Positions 47,201 to 54,458 of a DNA stretch of 64,000 nt are shown piece by piece. The position numbers were made by a program, and so were the translations under genes. Position 1 is the first letter of the stretch. Each line of letters opens with the position of its first letter. A model generated the notes under the pieces. It saw only the letters and a program-made list of their open reading frames with translations. It made no database searches and was not told where the DNA came from. The DNA comes from Paenibacillus luteus. GTDB taxonomy: Bacteria > Bacillota > Bacilli > Paenibacillales > Paenibacillaceae. The stretch covers positions 62,001 through 126,000 of the forward strand of contig NZ_SKCD01000011.1 in the NCBI RefSeq assembly GCF_006542765.1, given 5' to 3'.

Positions 47201-48149
47201 GCGTTGCGGTAGTCGTGGAAATGGTGATTTGATCCAGGTTAATGTTACCGGTATCACCGGCGTCGTATTTATATGCAATGGTGTTGCTGCCTGCATTCAG
47301 ATTTAGTGTTTCTGCTTTATTGCCCCATGTATCCCAGTTCGCTAGATTTGGCAGCGAGGACTGGCGAATTTTCGTGCCGTTAACGTAGATGCTGATTGTG
47401 CTGGCACTGCCATTTGCATTGGCGTATTTGAGCGTTACATCGCGGTTTCCTGCGGAGGCTGCGTTTACCGTGAAGGTTGTTGTCGCCCCTTGCGTCCAGT
47501 AGCCGTCAACAAAACCTGTTCCGGAGTAACCAGTATGGTCCGTGTTCACTTTCGCCCCGCCCGAGAGCGCAGCAGATTCAGCTTGGTAGGTTCCGGAAGG
47601 CGTTGGTGTCGTTGTTGGAGAAGGAGTTGGGCCGTTCGTACCGTAAATCTCGAATTCGGACAGCTGAGCAGCCGGCCACTCCGTGTTCCCGGTTACGTTC
47701 AGGCGAACATAGCGCGTGTTTGCTGCTGCAAAATTAATGGTAACGAAGTTTCCGGCTATCGAAGGATTGAACGTGTAACCGGCTGCGTCGACAATCGTTG
47801 TAAATGTGGAGCCGTTCGTGCTGCCTTGCACAGCAATGGTTTGTGTACGCGTTTCCCAGCCTGCCGGCAGCTTAAGCACAATCTGGTCAATGCTGGCAGT
47901 TGCGCCTAAATCGACTTGAATCCATTGGGGAAAGGCGTTATTCGCACTCTCCCAATACGTTGCTGCATTGCTATCCTTCACATTAGCTGGTGCATATGTT
48001 TGTGATTGGCCGCTCGCGGTAACATCTTTGCCCAGTGTCAGGTTGGGACCGCCTGCTGCAGATACGGGTGCAAAAGGACCAGCAGACAGAAACAGAGTTG
48101 AAATCAGCATGGATACAATTAGCGACCATGCCACATACTTGTTGCGCAT
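44244..48149 (-). CDS. Secreted GH87 alpha-1,3-glucanase/mycodextranase, multimodular
   Basis: 1301 residues. The order is: signal peptide (1-~32, ends 'VSAAGG'), discoidin-like F5/8C module (~35-170), CBM6/35-type module (~185-305), Thr/Pro-rich linker (~310-360), second discoidin module (~365-505), two CARDB beta-sandwich domains (~510-725), a further beta module (~735-900), and the C-terminal right-handed beta-helix catalytic domain (~905-1301; 'VTDFGAIANDSLDDLAAF', 'NNLADGVNFAQGTSNSTVRN', 'NGDDGLAVW'). The layout matches Agl-type alpha-1,3-glucanases of Bacillus circulans and Paenibacillus, which degrade fungal-wall or dental-plaque alpha-1,3-glucan. AGGAGG precedes the ATG. Confidence 0.88.
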   Translation of the reverse strand: MRNKYVAWSLIVSMLISTLFLSAGPFAPVSAAGGPNLTLGKDVTASGQSQTYAPANVKDSNAATYWESANNAFPQWIQVDLGATASIDQIVLKLPAGWETRTQTIAVQGSTNGSTFTTIVDAAGYTFNPSIAGNFVTINFAAANTRYVRLNVTGNTEWPAAQLSEFEIYGTNGPTPSPTTTPTPSGTYQAESAALSGGAKVNTDHTGYSGTGFVDGYWTQGATTTFTVNAASAGNRDVTLKYANANGSASTISIYVNGTKIRQSSLPNLANWDTWGNKAETLNLNAGSNTIAYKYDAGDTGNINLDQITISTTTATPSPTLTPTPTVAPTPTTTPTSTATPVPTIAPTPTPTVVPTASPTVTPLPGDNLAVGKPITASSTTLSFVAANANDNNNTTYWEGGAASSTLTLDLGANHDITSIVLKLNPSSSWAARTQTIQVLGHNQNTTTFSNLVSSQTYTFNPSTGNTVTIPVSATVKRLQLSITANTGASAGQIAEFQVFGSPGTNPDLQITGMTWSPVSPIETNTITLNATVKNNGNASSAATTVNFYLNNELAGSANVGALAAGASASVNLNAGTKAAATYSVNAKVDENNLIIEQNEANNSYTNATPLIVAPVASADLVGEVSWTPSNPVANNSVAFNVSLKNIGNIATASGSHGVAVALKNSAGSTIQTFNGSYNGALAAGASVNISIPGAWTAATGSYTVTTTVAADANELAIKQPNNVSSTALVVYSARGASMPYTRYDTDDAARGGGATLQSAPTFDQALIASEASGQRYVALPTSGSYLEWSVRQGEGGAGVTMRFTMPDSADGMGLNGSLDVYVNGVKAKTVPLTSYYNWQYFSSDQPADTPAGGRPLFRFDEVHFKMDTPLQPGDTIRIQKSNADNLEYGVDFIEIEPVPAAIARPANSVSVTDFGAIANDSLDDLAAFEAAVTAAVAGSKTLYIPEGTFHLGNMWKIGSVSNMINDITIVGAGIWHTNIQFTSPNSASGGISFRVEGKLDFSHIYMNSKLRSRYHENAIYKGFMDNFGKNSKVHNVWVEHFECGFWVGDYAHTPAIYADGLIIENSRIRNNLADGVNFAQGTSNSTVRNSSVRNNGDDGLAVWTSNVNGARAGVNNTFSFNTIENNWRAAGIAFFGGGGHKATNNLIIDTVGGSGIRMNTVFPGYHFQNNTGILFSDTTIINSGTSKDLYNGERGAIDLEASNDSIKNVTFTNIDIINTQRSAIQFGYGGGFENIVFNNININGTGRDGILTSRFTSPHPGAAIYTYTGNGSATFNNLTTSNIAHPNVNYIQNGFGLIIN

Positions 48150-48611
48150 TATATTCCTCCTCAATAGTTTTGACTGCAAGAAATTATTCATTTTACGCAA
48201 TTGATCAATGATAGCGTTCGCAAAATAAGTTTCGCTTTAAGTTTTATACATGCTTTTCTTGCTTCCTTTCCGCCCCACCTTTCTTTAAAGGACATAAAAT
48301 AGCAAGTAGCCCTCCTTCCCATGTCATACCCTTTCATTATAGAGACAGTACTGCCAAGGAAATAAGATGTAATCTTACGCAAAATGTAGGTGTTTCAAAG
48401 ATCATACTAAATTTTTTAGTGAGGGATTCCGTCTATAAGGTGGGAGTCTTTCCGTTGTTCAAAGATTCGTTGCAATTGATATCGGATTTAGCCCTATCGA
48501 GTTATTTTATATCCTCATGGTTAAGGGCATAATGAGCCGAGGCCCTATTATCATGAAACCTATTTAAAACCCTTGTGAATGAAATCACATAATAGGAAGG
48601 CGAGTGAAATC
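48150..48611. other. Intergenic region upstream of GH87 and the bd-oxidase operon
   Basis: About 460 bp with the cre-like site at 48209-48222. Two promoters are expected, one for each direction. Only weak -10-like sequences were seen (for example TATAAT-like stretches near 48240-48340 minus). A minus-strand open frame at 48188-48382 has no ribosome binding site and is not called. Confidence 0.4.
48209..48222. promoter_or_regulatory. Candidate cre (CcpA) site upstream of GH87
   Basis: TGATAGCGTTCGCA differs from TGWNANCGNTNWCA at one position (W is G). It lies 60 bp upstream of the GH87 ATG. Confidence 0.42.
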
Positions 48612-48725
48612 ATGAAATCAGGCCCTGAAGACCGTACCCGCCAGCAAGAGAAAAAATTAATTATATTGTGCGCGGTCGTAGCGCTGCTCATGCTCTTGGC
48701 GATTATCCGCAAGCTGGTTAGTTAG
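48612..48725 (+). CDS. 37-residue single-helix membrane microprotein before cydA
   Basis: 37 residues: a charged N-terminus ('MKSGPEDRTRQQEKK'), one hydrophobic helix (about 16-31, 'LIILCAVVALLMLLAI') and a basic tail ('IRKLVS'). GGAAGGCGAG lies about 9 nt before the ATG. It stops 38 bp upstream of cydA and shares its direction, so it is likely transcribed with cydAB. Its position parallels that of accessory small subunits of bd oxidases, but it is different from the CydS-like gene at the other end of the operon. Not recognised as a named family. Confidence 0.6.
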   Translation: MKSGPEDRTRQQEKKLIILCAVVALLMLLAIIRKLVS

Positions 48726-48763
48726 CAATTACAAAAGAATGAATCATCTAAGGAGTGAACGCT

Positions 48764-50116
48764 ATGCTATTAACCGGATATGATCCTGTCATGTTCAGTC
48801 GTATTTTGACCTCTTTGACTCTCGGTTTTCATATCATTTACGCGACGATCGGTGTCGGCGTGCCGCTTATGATTGCATTGGCTGAATGGATCGGCATTAG
48901 GCGAAATGATTTTCATTACCTGCTGCTTGCCAGGCGCTGGGCACGCGGCTTCGTCATTACGGTTGCCGTTGGGGTGGTAACGGGGACCGCAATCGGGCTT
49001 CAGTTAAGTTTACTATGGCCAAGCTTTATGCGGGTCGCGGGTCAATCGATTTCGCTGCCGCTGTTTCTTGAAACGTTTGCTTTCTTTTTTGAAGCTATAT
49101 TTCTAGGCATTTATCTTTATACATGGGACCGTTTCAAAAGCCGGATGACGCATTTTTGGCTGCTTATTCCCGTCGTTATTGGCTCCTCCGCATCAGCTTT
49201 TTTCATTACCATTGTTAATGCGTTTATGAATTATCCTGTCGGCTTCACGTTGAAGGAAGGTGAAATATCGGAGGTGAATCCGATTGCAGCCATGCTGAGT
49301 CCGGCCATGCCTACTAAGGTAGCTCATGTTCTCTCTTCTGCCTACTTAACCTGTGCTTTTGTGCTCGCAGCGATTACAGCCTGGTCACTATTGAAAGGCA
49401 AAAATCATGTATATTACAAAAAAGCATTAAAGCTAACGATGGTGTGCGCATTTGTCTTTATGGTATCCACAGCTCTCATCGGTGACTTATCCGGCAAGTA
49501 TTTGGCCAAATATCAGCCAGAGAAGCTAGCGGCAACCGAATGGCATTTTGAAACGATGGGCAAAGCGCCGCTTGTGCTTGGCGGGGTACTAACCGAAGAC
49601 AATCAGATTCGATTTGGACTGGAGATCCCATTTGGACTCAGCATCCTTGCTCATAGCAACCCCTTTGCGGAGGTCATTGGACTGAACGAGTTCCCTGAGG
49701 ATGAACGGCCGCCGCTTTGGATTCATTATTTGTTTGATATCAAAATGGGTTATGTTGCATTCATGGTCCTCGTCTCCATGCTCTTCCTTGTGGAGATGAT
49801 TCGCAAAAAAGGGAATACATATCGCCGTTGGCTACTTCGCGCCATTGTGGTTGCTGCTCCTGTTGCCATACTCACGATTGAGCATGGCTGGATATTTTCC
49901 GAGGTTGGGAGACAGCCTTGGATCTTGCGAGGCATTATGCGGACATCGGAAGGGGCTACAACTTCAGGACATGTGGACTTGATGCTATGGCTATTTGCAT
50001 TGTTGTACCTTGTACTGGGGGTTTCATCAGTAAGGGTGCTGGTGAAAATGTTCCGAAACAATCAGGCTGAGGATGAACTGGCCAAATACGATAAGGAGGC
50101 TCGCGACCTGCTATGA
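48764..50116 (+). CDS. cydA: Cytochrome bd ubiquinol oxidase subunit I (short Q-loop, YthA/CioA-like)
   Basis: 450 residues with nine membrane segments. The heme ligands are visible: His23 in 'LTLGFHIIYATIG' (b595 side), His188 in 'KVAHVLSSAYLT', and Met328 in 'IKMGYVAFM'. 'GRQPWI' is the typical quinol-site signature, found in 'SEVGRQPWILRG'. The Q-loop between helices 6 and 7 is short, as in cyanide-insensitive and Geobacillus-type oxidases. The enzyme oxidises quinol with O2 at low oxygen. The ATG follows AAGGAG by 8 nt; a GTG three codons up is ignored. The stop overlaps the cydB start by 4 nt (ATGA). Confidence 0.95.
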   Translation: MLLTGYDPVMFSRILTSLTLGFHIIYATIGVGVPLMIALAEWIGIRRNDFHYLLLARRWARGFVITVAVGVVTGTAIGLQLSLLWPSFMRVAGQSISLPLFLETFAFFFEAIFLGIYLYTWDRFKSRMTHFWLLIPVVIGSSASAFFITIVNAFMNYPVGFTLKEGEISEVNPIAAMLSPAMPTKVAHVLSSAYLTCAFVLAAITAWSLLKGKNHVYYKKALKLTMVCAFVFMVSTALIGDLSGKYLAKYQPEKLAATEWHFETMGKAPLVLGGVLTEDNQIRFGLEIPFGLSILAHSNPFAEVIGLNEFPEDERPPLWIHYLFDIKMGYVAFMVLVSMLFLVEMIRKKGNTYRRWLLRAIVVAAPVAILTIEHGWIFSEVGRQPWILRGIMRTSEGATTSGHVDLMLWLFALLYLVLGVSSVRVLVKMFRNNQAEDELAKYDKEARDLL

Positions 50117-51126
50117 GCTATGAGGTTATTGGCATTACCGTACTATGGACGTTTCTGTTTGGTTATCTGATCGTAGCTTCGATTGATTTCGGTGCAGGAT
50201 TTTTCAGTTATTACAGCTCCATTACAGGAACGAGGCATCTGATTCATTCCATTATCGACCGTTATCTCTCGCCGGTATGGGAGGTTACGAATGTTTTTCT
50301 CGTTTTCTTTTTTGTCGGGTTTATCGGCTTTTTTCCGGATACGGCTTATTATTACGGTACAGCCTTACTCATCCCGGGAAGCATAGCCATCGTATTGCTA
50401 GCCATACGTGGTGCTTATTATGCCTTTAATCATTACGGCTCGCGCAGCCGGAAAATATATACGCTTATGTATGGAGCCAGCGGGCTGCTTATTCCAGCGG
50501 CGCTATCTACCGTATTGACCATCTCTGAGGGTGGATATATTGAAGTAACCGCGGATGGAAAAGTAGTGTTTCTGGTAAAAGAATTGTTTCAAAGCAGCTA
50601 TTCCTGGTCCGTCGTACTGCTTGCGCTTGTGAGCGTCCTGTACATATCGGCTATGTTTTTAAGCTTTTATGCACATAAAGCAGGCGATCTTCCGGCATTT
50701 CACATTGTTCGAAAATATGCGCTCGCGTGGAGCTTACCGACCATTTTGAGCAGCCTGCTCGTCTTTTTTGCCATCCATGGCCATAATCGAGAGCATTTTG
50801 AGAAGATGATGGAGCGATCATGGATGTTCGCCTTTTCCTTTTTGTTTTTTATGCTAGCTGTCTATTTCGTTTGGAAAAAGAAAAATCTCGGTTTATCGTT
50901 TATTTTTGTCATGCTGCAATTTGCCTTCGCTTTTTATGGATACGGCTCCGCGCATTTGCCTTACATTTTGTATCCCTACTTAACCATCCATGATAACTTT
51001 ACGAATGAGTCCATGGCTATTGCGTTAATCGTGGCGTTTGTACTCGGTTTATTGCTCCTGATCCCTTCACTCTATCTGTTGATGCGATTGTTCTTGTTTA
51101 ACACGCCTTATGTGAAAGGAAAATAA
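50113..51126 (+). CDS. cydB: Cytochrome bd ubiquinol oxidase subunit II
   Basis: 337 residues with eight or nine membrane segments. It opens 'MSYEVIGITVLWTFLFGYLIVASIDFGAGFF', the CydB signature with D/E and G in helix 1, and has 'SPVWEVTNVFLVFFFVGFIGFFPDTAYYYGTALL' next. It forms the heterodimer with CydA and holds no heme. The start overlaps the cydA stop by 4 nt (ATGA), so translation is coupled. The CydS-like gene follows 29 bp after its stop. Confidence 0.94.
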   Translation: MSYEVIGITVLWTFLFGYLIVASIDFGAGFFSYYSSITGTRHLIHSIIDRYLSPVWEVTNVFLVFFFVGFIGFFPDTAYYYGTALLIPGSIAIVLLAIRGAYYAFNHYGSRSRKIYTLMYGASGLLIPAALSTVLTISEGGYIEVTADGKVVFLVKELFQSSYSWSVVLLALVSVLYISAMFLSFYAHKAGDLPAFHIVRKYALAWSLPTILSSLLVFFAIHGHNREHFEKMMERSWMFAFSFLFFMLAVYFVWKKKNLGLSFIFVMLQFAFAFYGYGSAHLPYILYPYLTIHDNFTNESMAIALIVAFVLGLLLLIPSLYLLMRLFLFNTPYVKGK

Positions 51127-51155
51127 ATGGAACAACGAAAGGCGGTATTCCTCGT

Positions 51156-51260
51156 ATGGAGTTTTTATTAATTATGGTCGCCCCCTTACTTATTGTGTGC
51201 TGCGCAGTAGCTTTCTTATTTCTATGGGGCGCGAAAGGTCAAACGCAGCCGAAAGAATAA
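51156..51260 (+). CDS. cydS: CydS-like small subunit of cytochrome bd oxidase
   Basis: 34 residues: 'MEFLLIMVAPLLIVCCAVAF' then 'LFLWGAKGQTQPKE'. A single hydrophobic helix begins directly after a short N-terminus, followed by a polar tail. This is like CydS of Geobacillus thermodenitrificans (33 residues), which sits at the place CydX holds in E. coli and stabilises heme b558. It lies 29 bp downstream of cydB, with AAAGGCGG upstream of the ATG at an 11-nt spacing. It ends just before a strong terminator. Below the usual gene-caller threshold. Confidence 0.82.
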   Translation: MEFLLIMVAPLLIVCCAVAFLFLWGAKGQTQPKE

Positions 51261-51274
51261 TCTGCAAATCAACA

Positions 51275-51306
51275 AAACCAACCCTGCCTCCGAGCGGGGT
51301 TGGTTT
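51275..51306. terminator. Bidirectional terminator between cydS and the cytochrome c gene
   Basis: 10-bp perfect arms AAACCAACCC and GGGTTGGTTT, then CTTTTA on plus and TTTGTTG on minus. It ends both convergent operons. Confidence 0.88.
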
Positions 51307-51309
51307 CTT

Positions 51310-51663
51310 TTATTTAAGCTCTGATAACCAGTCAGCCAACTGCTGGATTTCTTCTGCGGTAATGCTTTTGCCAAACTTCGGCATGCCCTTGCGCCCATTC
51401 GTCACCACTTCAACGATTTGTTCATTTGAAAGTCTGGCGCCAACGTTCTGTAGATTGGGGCCGGCTCTTCCTTTTAGTTCCGCTCCGTGGCATGAAATAC
51501 ACATTTTTTTGTAAAGGATCGCTGCTTCACCCGTTTCTACAACTTCCCCGTAGCTGTTGCTGTATTCCACCCGATCATTCGTTGCTGTGCTGGCGCAACC
51601 GGATAACATAACGGTGAGTGCGATAACCCCCATGACAGTGACCTGCTTTAATTTTTGCTTCAT
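51310..51663 (-). CDS. Lipoprotein cytochrome c (cytochrome c-551 type)
   Basis: 117 residues. The N-terminus is a lipoprotein signal ('VMLSGCAS', lipobox L-S-G-C, Cys23), and the mature part is a class-I cytochrome c: CxxCH in 'KKMCISCHGAEL' and axial Met in 'GRKGMPKFGKSIT'. The size and lipid anchor match Bacillus cytochrome c-551 (CccB). It probably shuttles electrons at the outer face of the membrane, although the neighbouring bd oxidase takes electrons from quinol instead. AGGAGGG precedes the ATG. Monocistronic; convergent with cydABS. Confidence 0.92.
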   Translation of the reverse strand: MKQKLKQVTVMGVIALTVMLSGCASTATNDRVEYSNSYGEVVETGEAAILYKKMCISCHGAELKGRAGPNLQNVGARLSNEQIVEVVTNGRKGMPKFGKSITAEEIQQLADWLSELK

Positions 51664-51843
51664 TAGCGTCCCTCCTATTCATTTGAAATTTATCATAACG
51701 AATCCGCCGTATTTTTGAATGACTAGAAGGGGCTATTTAAGGCCTCCGATTATGAATTTAATCCAACATGTTCCAAAGGATATGAAAATATATCATTAAC
51801 TTTAATGTTACTTATAATTGATAATTTCATTATGTATTTCTTA

Positions 51844-51886
51844 TTGACAACACGTTACTGCTTTAAATATACTGTTCTTGTGAACA
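51844..51886 (+). promoter_or_regulatory. Sigma-A promoter and palindromic operator of the GH2 gene
   Basis: TTGACA (51844-51849), 18-bp spacer, TATACT (51868-51873). The palindrome TGTTC-TTGT-GAACA (51873-51886) overlaps the -10/+1 region, an ideal place for a repressor. Confidence 0.65.
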
Positions 51887-51949
51887 AAAACAATAACATC
51901 AGTATTTATGATTAACTTTTAAATTAATTTAATTTAGAGGAGGATTTTT

Positions 51950-53719
51950 GTGACAGTAACTAATCATGCCATTCCGCGCCCGGAATATCCCCGCCCCCAA
52001 ATGGTTCGCTCCAAGTGGCTTAACTTGAATGGCGAGTGGGGATTTGAAATCGATAATGGTCAAAGCGGTAAACAGCGCCAGCTGTTCGAGACCAAAGCTT
52101 TAGCAGATAAAATCAAGGTGCCTTTCTGTCCAGAGAGCAAGCTGTCAGGCATAGAAAACAAAGATTTTATGGCTGCCGTTTGGTACTGTAAAGAAATAAC
52201 GATTCCTACGGACTGGAATAACGATCGTATTCTTCTTCATTTCGGTGCTGTTGATTATGAAACCGAAGTATGGGTGAACGGGAAATCCGCAGGTACGCAT
52301 CGAGGCGGTTATGCCTCATTTTCGCTTGATATCACTCACCTGCTTATCGCTGGAACGAATGTGTTGACCGTATGTGCGGAGGACGATGTCCGCTCAGGTC
52401 TTCAACCGCGAGGCAAGCAATCGGCTTTATTTCATTCACATGGCTGTGATTATACGAGAACAACAGGAATTTGGCAGACAGTATGGCTAGAAGCTGTCCC
52501 TCAGCACTATCTCCAAGGGTTCAAGTTAACCCCTGATCCAGATAATCAATCTCTGCATGTCGAAGGTGATTTCGTAAATTCTGATGGCTTTACTTTAATA
52601 GTGGAAGCCGAGTTTGGCGGAAAAACGGTAGGCACTCAATCCGCGTTCATCAGCGGCAACCAAAGTCGCCTGTCAGTGAAGCTCATGGAGAGTCATTTAT
52701 GGGAAATCGGTTCGCCTAAGCTCTACGATCTGAAATTATCCATACAGCAAAACGGGAAAACCATCGATGAGGTGGAGAGCTACTTTGGCCTTCGTTCTGT
52801 GAAATGGGACAACAATGCGATATTGATCAACGGCATACCTGTGTTTCAGCGTTTAGTGCTGGATCAAGGCTTTTATCCAGACGGAGTATATACAGCGCCT
52901 ACGGATGCCGATCTGAAACGCGATATCGAATTGTCCATGAGCCTTGGCTTTAACGGCGCACGCCTGCACGAGAAAGTTTTTGAAGCACGTTTCTTGTTTT
53001 GGGCAGATCAACTCGGCTACATCGTTTGGGGTGAGCATGCAAATTGGGGGCTTGATATTACGACGGCTCAGGGGCTTCAGCAGTTTTTGCCGGAGTGGAT
53101 CGAAATTGTGAAACGCGACTATAATAGTCCGGCATTAGTGGGCTGGTGCCCGTTCAATGAAACCTGGGACGGACCGCAGGGTACCCGCCAAAATGATGAG
53201 GTGCTGCGGATTACTTACCAAGTAACCAAATCATTGGATGCTACCCGTCCGGTTATTGATACAAGCGGTAATTTCCATGTGGTTACCGATATTTTTGATA
53301 TACATGATTATGAGCAAAATCCAGAGAAATTTGCCGAGAAATACGAGGCCATGCGAAGCGGCGGCGAACGATATGTAACCTTCCCAGATCGGCAAAAATA
53401 CGAAGGGCAGCCTTACTTTGTCAGTGAATATGGCGGAATTTGGTGGAACCCGGGGCAAGCCGACCAGAAGAGCTGGGGCTACGGCGACCGTCCGAAGACG
53501 GAACAGGAATTCATTAGCCGTTATGAGGGCTTAACTTTATCGCTGCTTGAGAACCCGTATATTTGTGCCTTCTGCTATACGCAGCTTTATGATGTTGAAC
53601 AGGAAGTTAATGGTCTGCTGACTTACGATCGAAATCACAAGTTTGATCCTGAAATCATTCGCCGTATTAATGCTACCGTTGCGGCTATCGAGAAGATAGC
53701 CGCAAATACAGTAAAGTAA
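51950..53719 (+). CDS. Glycoside hydrolase family 2 protein (compact)
   Basis: 589 residues, no signal peptide, three-domain GH2: jelly-roll (~1-190; 'VWYCKEITIP', 'HFGAVDYETEVWVNG', 'GGYASFSLDIT'), Ig-like (~195-290), and TIM barrel (~295-575). The acid/base is Glu404 in 'WCPFNETWDG' and the nucleophile Glu493 in 'YFVSEYGGIWW'. This two-thirds-length type is close to beta-galactosidase/beta-glucuronidase-like cytoplasmic enzymes acting on short oligosaccharides. GTG start with GAGGAGG upstream. It is monocistronic with promoter, operator and terminator all visible. Confidence 0.9.
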   Translation: MTVTNHAIPRPEYPRPQMVRSKWLNLNGEWGFEIDNGQSGKQRQLFETKALADKIKVPFCPESKLSGIENKDFMAAVWYCKEITIPTDWNNDRILLHFGAVDYETEVWVNGKSAGTHRGGYASFSLDITHLLIAGTNVLTVCAEDDVRSGLQPRGKQSALFHSHGCDYTRTTGIWQTVWLEAVPQHYLQGFKLTPDPDNQSLHVEGDFVNSDGFTLIVEAEFGGKTVGTQSAFISGNQSRLSVKLMESHLWEIGSPKLYDLKLSIQQNGKTIDEVESYFGLRSVKWDNNAILINGIPVFQRLVLDQGFYPDGVYTAPTDADLKRDIELSMSLGFNGARLHEKVFEARFLFWADQLGYIVWGEHANWGLDITTAQGLQQFLPEWIEIVKRDYNSPALVGWCPFNETWDGPQGTRQNDEVLRITYQVTKSLDATRPVIDTSGNFHVVTDIFDIHDYEQNPEKFAEKYEAMRSGGERYVTFPDRQKYEGQPYFVSEYGGIWWNPGQADQKSWGYGDRPKTEQEFISRYEGLTLSLLENPYICAFCYTQLYDVEQEVNGLLTYDRNHKFDPEIIRRINATVAAIEKIAANTVK

Positions 53720-53730
53720 ATGTTCATACG

Positions 53731-53767
53731 GAAAACAAGCCATTCCCTCAGGAAATGGCTTGTTTTC
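53731..53767. terminator. Intrinsic terminator of the GH2 gene
   Basis: 14-bp perfect arms GAAAACAAGCCATT and AATGGCTTGTTTTC, 12 bp past the stop codon; works for both convergent genes. Confidence 0.88.
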
Positions 53768-53788
53768 TTAGCTTAGATTCAACCTTGC

Positions 53789-54310
53789 TTAGCTTATTCT
53801 AGCGCCTTCAAAACGTGTGGCTAAGCCGCTTTGTATATCTCCGTTTTCCCCGGTTGCCCTTGCAAATACCTCTACCCGATCACGTGCATGTAATTGTATA
53901 ATGCCTGCTGCATCAATCAACCCTGTTCTAGGGGTGAAGTTTTCTTGATCAGATATTCGGGGAACGCCATTGATTCTAATCTGCAAATCCATAACCACAG
54001 GTGTAAGTGTGATAGTTTCAAAAGAAACACTTGCAAATAGAGAATAGATGCCATTGTGCTTTGGACGGAAAGTGGATGTCGCTGAATTATACTCATTGTT
54101 CAGATCTAATTCTTCCACTTGGTATCTCACTTTAGTAAATACACCATTTAGGATCGTTTGATCCGCACCGGAGACCGCTCTAAACGCTGATCTCCGGATT
54201 TTAATCGGTTTACAGACACGCTTCCTGCTAACTGCTTTTTTACAAACCGTTTTTTTGCAGATGATTGTTGTACAAGTCCTCTTTGCGACTCTAGTTCTTC
54301 TAATTGTCAT
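53789..54310 (-). CDS. C1q/TNF-like jelly-roll protein with Lys/Arg/Cys-rich N-terminus
   Basis: 173 residues in two parts. Residues 1-40 are basic and Cys-rich ('KRTCTTIICKKTVCKKAV', then 'SRKRVCKPIKIRR'), with five Cys spaced by 5-10. Residues ~42-173 are a C1q/TNF-type beta-jelly-roll ('SAFRAVSGADQTILNGVFTK', 'FRPKHNGIYSLFASVSFE', 'RINGVPRISDQENF', 'IIQLHARDRVEVFARA'). The second half resembles the C-terminal trimerisation domains of Bacillus exosporium proteins such as BclA, but there is no collagen-like Gly-X-Y region. AAGGAGG precedes the ATG. A glycosyltransferase gene lies just upstream on the same strand; a spore-surface role is only inferred. Confidence 0.75.
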   Translation of the reverse strand: MTIRRTRVAKRTCTTIICKKTVCKKAVSRKRVCKPIKIRRSAFRAVSGADQTILNGVFTKVRYQVEELDLNNEYNSATSTFRPKHNGIYSLFASVSFETITLTPVVMDLQIRINGVPRISDQENFTPRTGLIDAAGIIQLHARDRVEVFARATGENGDIQSGLATRFEGARIS

Positions 54311-54458
54311 TCATCTTCCTCCTTGTAGTGTGCTATTCTAGCATTTACTATCATATGGAGGAGAGATTCTAATAGAAACGATATCAGCCCGTCCTAGATT
54401 AAAAAAGGCTTTTATCAGCCAAACGGTTGTTAATTGCTGCTCAGAGCAGCTTGGTTCG

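Noticed and set aside
46966..47232. Val/Gly-rich plus-strand frame opposite the GH87 linker
   Set aside because: It is the complement of the T/P-rich linker repeat, a low-complexity shadow.
48188..48382. Minus-strand 64-codon frame upstream of the GH87 gene
   Set aside because: No ribosome binding site, no family resemblance, and it covers the cre-like site and the likely promoter.
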